The notes under the pieces are model-generated. The model saw nothing but the letters and a program-made list of their open reading frames with translations, did not search any database and was not told where the DNA came from. Position numbers and translations under genes: made by a program. Below are positions 59,696-64,000 of a DNA stretch of 64,000 nt, piece by piece (within the stretch, counting starts at the first letter, position 1; each line of letters starts with the position of its first letter). The DNA comes from CAYSQW01 sp964433135 (GTDB taxonomy: Bacteria > Acidobacteriota > Aminicenantia > Aminicenantales > Aminicenantaceae), in NCBI GenBank assembly GCA_964433135.1, contig CAYSQW010000003.1:62001-126000 (forward strand), written 5' to 3'.

Positions 59696-60910
59696 TCAGT
59701 CGCCGTTGAAGAGATCGATCAAAAGGCCTAGATAATCATTCAGGTGGCGGGTGATCAGAAAGTTTTTGCGCACATGCTCACGGGCTTTGCGTCCCATGTC
59801 TTCGGCCCCCTTCGGATCTTTCAGAAGCGCCGTCACTCGATCGGCGCAGGCGCGGATATCATGCGGATCGACCAGCAGGCCCGTCTCCCCGTCAATGATC
59901 TGTTCGGGGATGCCTCCCACATTGGAGGCGACAACGGGCGTCCCTTTCCACATGGCTTCCGAAACGGTCAAGCCGAATCCTTCTCGGATGGATTTTTGCA
60001 GGATAACCGATGATGTCTTTTGCAGAGAGTTTACCAGCATCTGATTGTCACCCAGCACAAACAGAACATCTCCGTTTTCCAGATGCTTCCGGGCGGCTTT
60101 TTTCATTTTGTTGTAGATGATGATCCCCTCCGGGTCATCCGGAGCCATGTTGTAGCAAAAAACCAGGCGGCAGTCGACGGTTTGTTTGACGTGTTCGAAA
60201 ACCTTCAGGACTCCTTCGGGATCTTTCCATGGATCAAAGCGTGAGACCTGAGTGATCAAGGGCTTATCCAGAGGGATTGAATGTTTTTTCAGGGTGGATG
60301 CCAGCATGTTCTCGGATAAATCGATGTTTTTCATGGATAAGGGATCGATGGAAGGATGGATGATGCGCTGTTCGATGGGGATATCGGATTTTCGGTAGCG
60401 CTCGCTGGAAATGATAATCAGATCGTAACGCAGGATGAAAGCCTTGAGATAAGCCCAGAGCTCGGGATTGGGCTGTGTGATGTCGATGTGACAGCGCCAA
60501 ACCCAGGGTTGGATCTTTTTTTTGATCTTAATCAAGGGTAGTGGCTGAGGATCATGGATGATGACGCAGTCGTGATCGAGATGGGTGAAGCGGCCGAACC
60601 TCTCATTGGTATCCATATAGAGCTGCTTCTTGTTCGCGCTGAGATTGATATCCTGGCCTTGCAAAGCGTTGTGGAATTTCTTAGTGACGGTAAAAAAATC
60701 CGATGTGCCGATGAGAACCCTCCACCCGGAATCCACGGCGATGTCATTAAGCAGGATGATCAGATTGTTCAGGATTTCCGCCACGCCGCCTCCGTAAGCG
60801 GTGGAATTGACGTGGACGATATGCTTGTTGACGAGGTGACGCGCTTTCCTGTGGATTTCTCCGATAACTTTTTCTCCGACAATGGGGAGGTAATCATCCA
60901 TGCTTTTCAT
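59696..60910 (-). CDS. treT: Trehalose synthase TreT-like GT4 glycosyltransferase
   Basis: 404 residues from the ATG at 60910, chosen for AGGAG 6 nt upstream; the longer frame to 60946 would cut into the -10 region. TreT joins NDP-glucose and glucose to give trehalose directly. GT-B fold with VHVNSTAYGGGVAEILNNL (acceptor loop and glucose contact), VWRCHIDITQPN, SRFDPWKDPEGVL and the E-x7-E donor motif in REGFGLTVSEAMWKGTPVVA. These features match TreT/trehalose glycosyltransferring synthases and also resemble clock-related GT4 members. It sits directly upstream of the OtsA-OtsB gene on the same strand. Confidence 0.88.
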   Translation of the reverse strand: MKSMDDYLPIVGEKVIGEIHRKARHLVNKHIVHVNSTAYGGGVAEILNNLIILLNDIAVDSGWRVLIGTSDFFTVTKKFHNALQGQDINLSANKKQLYMDTNERFGRFTHLDHDCVIIHDPQPLPLIKIKKKIQPWVWRCHIDITQPNPELWAYLKAFILRYDLIIISSERYRKSDIPIEQRIIHPSIDPLSMKNIDLSENMLASTLKKHSIPLDKPLITQVSRFDPWKDPEGVLKVFEHVKQTVDCRLVFCYNMAPDDPEGIIIYNKMKKAARKHLENGDVLFVLGDNQMLVNSLQKTSSVILQKSIREGFGLTVSEAMWKGTPVVASNVGGIPEQIIDGETGLLVDPHDIRACADRVTALLKDPKGAEDMGRKAREHVRKNFLITRHLNDYLGLLIDLFNGD

Positions 60911-60948
60911 CTTGTTCTCCTGCTTTTCTGATAAAAATAATAGCATTT

Positions 60949-60977
60949 GTTATAGCATCAATCCTCCCGTCAGTCAA
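60949..60977 (-). promoter_or_regulatory. Promoter of treT
   Basis: Minus-strand TTGACT (60972-60977), 17 nt, TATAAC (60949-60954). It occupies the place where the missing 5' part of the adjacent plus-strand gene would be. Confidence 0.65.
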
Positions 60978-60999
60978 ATATCGCCGCTGTTTTTTTGCG

Positions 61000-61989
61000 G
61001 TGGGATGCGACGGCTTTCTCCCTCCTTGGTCTGCCGTAAAATTCATGTTCAAGCTCCCCTTCAAGCGCGGCGTCCATTTTTTTGCCGTTCCGACGCGCGG
61101 TTGTTTTCGCCTCGGCCCCGTCCTTGTTCCTGGGGTGGCGGCTGTGGCATCCATGCTGCCGGTATTGCTCGCTCCGTTCAAGGGCTACCGGTTCCGGGGA
61201 TCCTTGAGTTTTGACATGCCCGCCAATATGATTTCACTGCACAGCGGGCTCAGTGAGAAGAACATCGGGTTGATCCTGGATGCCGCCAGGAGCAAAGCGG
61301 ATAAGTTTTTTCCCCGCCTCCTCTCCGGAAAGCGTATCTGGTTCACGTGGAATAACTTCTGGGAATACGGATGGGGCATCCTGCTGTTTCGCTTTTTCCC
61401 TCTCTTTCCAGTCGTCTACCTGCTGATCGGGCGGTTTTTCATGGGTAAGATGATGTTTGCCAACAACGATTGCATCGGCTGCGGTCTTTGCGCACGATCT
61501 TGTCCGAACCGGGCCATCGTCATGAAAGGGAAGAAGCAAGCGCGTCATTACTGGCGGCACAACTGTGAAGACTGCCTGCGCTGCATGAATTTCTGTCGAC
61601 GGGATGCCGTTGAAGTCGGGCATTCCTGGGTTATTCTTCTCTATCTCGTTTCGCTGTGGATCTTTCCCTTCACATACTTCGTGTTCCGTTTCGTGGAGCG
61701 ATATTGGTCCCAGGTGAATGTCGTGCGGAACGGGTACACCCTGATGATCGTGAGCGCTCTTTTTGTGTCCCCGGCGTTTATGGTCGCGTATTATGTTTTT
61801 TTCCAACTTATCCGGATAAAATCCGTCAATACGCTTTTTACCTATACCACGCTCACGCATTATAACCGCCGTTACCATGAGCCTGAAACCGATTTGAGCG
61901 ATTTGCTGGAAGCTCATTTCGAGGATGAATTTGAAGCGGGTGCTCAGAAAGGATCCTCCAAAATCCCTGCTTCCACCTCCCGTCTTTGA
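61000..61989 (+). pseudogene. EFR1-type flavodoxin/4Fe-4S ferredoxin, N-terminally truncated
   Basis: 329 residues from a GTG at 61000, or 314 from an ATG at 61045; neither has a ribosome binding site. The second half of a flavodoxin-like domain is present (FFAVPTRG, FKGYRFRGSLSFDMPANM), followed by a membrane-associated hydrophobic stretch and two 4Fe-4S clusters (CIGCGLCARSCP and CEDCLRCMNFC). The N-terminal FMN phosphate loop (SGTGNT type, about 80 residues) is missing, and the upstream DNA in all frames does not encode it. The frame is otherwise intact. It may be a 5' deleted gene or a shortened functional variant, hence the cautious label. Confidence 0.6.
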
Positions 61990-62010
61990 GGTGTCGCAAT
62001 ACCGCAGAGG

Positions 62011-62991
62011 TTATTGAAGATCCGTGCGCGATTTGAACTCGGCGATGATGTCCGTACCGACCCAGAATATTTCGCGGCGCGCGTCGTCTTTCACTCTGGC
62101 GACGTAGAAAAGAAACCGGCCGTCCGGAGAGATACCGGGGTGTCTCTTGAAAGAAACGGGATTCAGGAGATTATTGATGAGGACCGGTTCCGTCCACGCT
62201 CCGGTCGCTTTTCGGAAGCAGAGATACAACCCGTCACCGAGATAACGCTCCGTGGAGGCGAAAATCAAGAAGCTTTCGTCCGGAGCGATATAGGGCGTCA
62301 TCTCGTTCGACCGAGCATTGACGGGTGCTCCGATATTGACGGGTTTGGCATAGGCGCCGCCGATGTTTTTCGCTATGTAGAGATCGCCTTTTCCGAGACT
62401 GTCGTGGTAGACGGCCGTGAAGTAAAGGTTCCCATTTGCCGCGGCCGAACACCAGGATTCCGCTTGCTCGGTATTGAACGAAAGCCGCTCGGGTTGGCTC
62501 CAGCCGGTTTCCTGTCGATGTAGCACCCAGATGTCTTGATCGTTACGGGGGAGGGCATCGGCGTCGGCCGGGCGTTTGGAGCAGAAAAAGAGTTTGGCGC
62601 CGTCCGGGGAAAATACGGGAGAATCGTCCCAGAAGATTCCAGAAAAATCGGCTGTTTCGGGAGGCGACCAAACACCCTCTTCCCGTGTCGCGGTTTTGAT
62701 CTCCATCCGTTTATCGGATTCATTGAATACCGACCAGAAAATCTCGTGACCGTCGGGGGCGATGGCCGGTGCGCTGTGTTCGTCCATCTTGGATGAGATG
62801 ACTCCCGGAGCGAAGATCCGGCCCTCTTCACCGGGAGGATCGAAGCCGAGATATCTTTTCTGAGAGGAAGAGGGGGGGATTTCGCGGTTCTGGGAAGGGT
62901 GACACGCCATCTGAATGCCCGTCAGCAGCAAGAAGATGCCGGCCCATGCCGATCCCTTGATGGGGTGAAATGACATCATATGCTTTTCCAT
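62011..62991 (-). CDS. PD40/TolB-like beta-propeller lipoprotein
   Basis: 326 residues from an ATG at 62991; ATGs at 62979 and 62976 are alternatives. A signal ends in a lipobox (LLTGIQMAC), predicting a lipid-anchored envelope protein. Repeated blades show the PD40 pattern: SAPAIAPDGHEIFWSV, SPVFSPDGAKLFFCS, TPYIAPDESFLIFAS and HPGISPDGRFLFYVA. These resemble the WD40-like TolB propeller, which binds partners instead of acting as an enzyme. It may sense or scaffold periplasmic proteins; such genes are frequent in Acidobacteriota and relatives. It converges with the truncated ferredoxin gene. Confidence 0.9.
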   Translation of the reverse strand: MEKHMMSFHPIKGSAWAGIFLLLTGIQMACHPSQNREIPPSSSQKRYLGFDPPGEEGRIFAPGVISSKMDEHSAPAIAPDGHEIFWSVFNESDKRMEIKTATREEGVWSPPETADFSGIFWDDSPVFSPDGAKLFFCSKRPADADALPRNDQDIWVLHRQETGWSQPERLSFNTEQAESWCSAAANGNLYFTAVYHDSLGKGDLYIAKNIGGAYAKPVNIGAPVNARSNEMTPYIAPDESFLIFASTERYLGDGLYLCFRKATGAWTEPVLINNLLNPVSFKRHPGISPDGRFLFYVARVKDDARREIFWVGTDIIAEFKSRTDLQ

Positions 62992-63035
62992 TTCCGGGCT
63001 TCGATGGACTGCCGCGGAACCCGGTTCTCGCTTGT

Positions 63036-63064
63036 ATCTTAATCTTTTAATCTTGAAGGTGCAA
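63036..63064 (-). promoter_or_regulatory. Promoter of the PD40 lipoprotein gene
   Basis: Minus-strand TTGCAC (63059-63064), 17 nt, TAAGAT (63036-63041), about 44 nt before the ATG. Confidence 0.42.
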
Positions 63065-63235
63065 GCTCAGGGCTGACAGCAGAAGAATAGGGATGCTTTT
63101 TTATGCAAGAGGATAAGGGGGCTGCCGGATCCTCCATGCTTTGAACTCCTGATATTTGCTTCCGCTGTTCATGCGATACGATATATTCTATGATTATCCG
63201 TGTGATTGCGGATCAATGAACGGGAGAGTGAAACA

Positions 63236-64000
63236 ATGCTGATCGACATCATAGGCTGTGAATCACTGGGTGTCCGCGGTCTTTGCTGCAGCGTGGAAAT
63301 CCAGGGCCGCCGTTTTCTGATCGATCCGGGCGTGGCCCTGGGATATCGGAGGGCCGGACGGCTTCCGCATCCTCTCCAGGTCGCCGTTGGTGAGCGGGTG
63401 AGAAATAAGATCGTTTCCCTCTGGAGTAAGGCAACGGATATCGTTATCAGCCACTATCATGGTGATCATGTCCCTCTCCCGGATGCGAATCCTTTCCAAC
63501 TGGCGTTGGAAGCGGTTTTTAAACGGAATTCCGATGCCGTTGTGTGGACCAAATCACAATCCCTCTCCACCAAGGAACAGAAGCGGTTCTCCGCTTTGAA
63601 GGAAGCCTGTCCGCTTGAGATTCGAGCCGCCGATCCCTCCCTCCGTGGAATCCTGGAATTTTCTCCCCCGATTTCTCACGGTGCCGCCGGTTGGGCGAAG
63701 GATACGGTGATCGCGACAAAAATCCAGAGCGACAAGGTGTTTGTCCATGCCAGCGACAGCCAACTCTTGAACGATACCGCGGTTAACCTGATTGTGGATT
63801 GGCGTCCGGATATCATTCTGGCGGGAGGGCCTCCATTGTATTTGACTCAAGTTTCCGATGAAAACCGCCTGAGGGCCTGGGAAAACGCCCTTATCCTCGC
63901 CAAGACGAAAGCCACCCTGATCATTGACCACCATCTCCTTCGAAGCCGGGAGGGAGAACGGTGGCTTGCCCGGTTGTCGGAAGCGGCGGGAAGGCCGGTC
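63236..64000 (+). CDS. UPF0282 family metallo-beta-lactamase-fold protein (cut by window edge)
   Basis: Open from the ATG at 63236 to the right edge (255 codons, no stop). The N-terminus CESLGVRGLCCSVE, the line LIDPGVALGYRR, and ISHYHGDHVPLP are the family landmarks; the last is the H-x-H-x-D-H zinc motif. UPF0282 is known mainly from archaea and from some anaerobic bacteria and is a predicted metal-dependent hydrolase of unknown substrate. Later segments HASDSQLLND and IIDHHLLRS supply likely metal ligands. GGGAGAG lies 8 nt before the ATG. Confidence 0.88.
   Translation, partial: MLIDIIGCESLGVRGLCCSVEIQGRRFLIDPGVALGYRRAGRLPHPLQVAVGERVRNKIVSLWSKATDIVISHYHGDHVPLPDANPFQLALEAVFKRNSDAVVWTKSQSLSTKEQKRFSALKEACPLEIRAADPSLRGILEFSPPISHGAAGWAKDTVIATKIQSDKVFVHASDSQLLNDTAVNLIVDWRPDIILAGGPPLYLTQVSDENRLRAWENALILAKTKATLIIDHHLLRSREGERWLARLSEAAGRPV

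Noticed and set aside
1..64000. CRISPR arrays, insertion sequences, prophage or integrase genes
   Set aside because: No regularly spaced repeats, transposase or phage motifs were noticed in any translated region; the short repeats near 45 kb are too few and too diverged.

Overview
The window looks like a contiguous piece of a chromosome from a Gram-negative, probably anaerobic, peptide- and amino-acid-using bacterium. The gene mix is a GWxTD-domain exported protein, many secreted peptidases (M14, M24, M28), a mitochondrial/spirochaete-type elongation factor G, pyrophosphate-linked pyruvate phosphate dikinase, a tungsten-type aldehyde oxidoreductase, and moderate GC content by eye. It fits best with Candidatus Aminicenantes (OP8, Acidobacteriota-related) or a neighbouring lineage. 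That placement is inference from gene content, not from a marker-gene tree. No phage, insertion sequence, CRISPR array or integrase was recognised. Most of the window is core or metabolic rather than accessory.

Layout. Positions 1-3024: two exported proteins on the minus strand, a GWxTD protein cut by the left edge and an unknown companion. 3224-5722: mltG-ruvX-ddl operon (cell wall and recombination). 6004-7876: exported protein, tRNA-Gly and tRNA-Cys, Yip1-family membrane protein. 7856-10368: pyrK-pyrD-pyrF pyrimidine operon. 10506-17369: aminotransferase, pyruvate phosphate dikinase, histone-deacetylase-like hydrolase, CutA, M20 peptidase. 17514-24410: six-gene surface-polysaccharide cluster (four GT4 and one GT2 glycosyltransferases, plus an initiating sugar-phosphate transferase). 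24637-33289: BCAT-like protein, exported MsrB-MsrA fusion, MFS transporter, RlmD-like methyltransferase, Nudix hydrolase, EF-G and a DnaB/RecA-like ATPase. 33323-36956: a BtuCD/FecCD-type importer divergent from a small duplicated cysteine protein. 37210-44822: four exported metallopeptidases in one direction. 45286-54079: histidine ammonia-lyase, TetR plus MMPL/RND exporter, and small envelope proteins. 54459-57254: Tat-exported ferredoxin plus aldehyde ferredoxin oxidoreductase. 57345-60910: OtsA-OtsB fusion and TreT (trehalose). 61000-64000: truncated ferredoxin/flavodoxin gene, PD40 lipoprotein and an UPF0282 metallo-hydrolase cut by the right edge.

How it works together. The exported peptidases could break down external peptides. 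Aminotransferases, histidine ammonia-lyase and the aldehyde oxidoreductase could feed amino-acid carbon inward, and pyruvate phosphate dikinase would link it to gluconeogenesis. Trehalose synthesis and a surface polysaccharide cluster suggest stress and envelope functions. This is inference from family roles.

Promoters are easy to read: most intergenic regions carry a sigma70-like pair with a 17-nt spacer. At four genes (14756, 17514, 21853 and, on the minus strand, 54079) the -10 box ends only 8-9 nt before the ATG and no ribosome binding site is visible, so these mRNAs are predicted to be leaderless. No clearly new multi-gene defence or mobile system was found. The most unusual items are the leaderless genes, the duplicated CQLGxF cysteine protein, the EF-G/ATPase pair, the 5'-truncated ferredoxin gene and the palindrome-bearing gap at 44823-45285.
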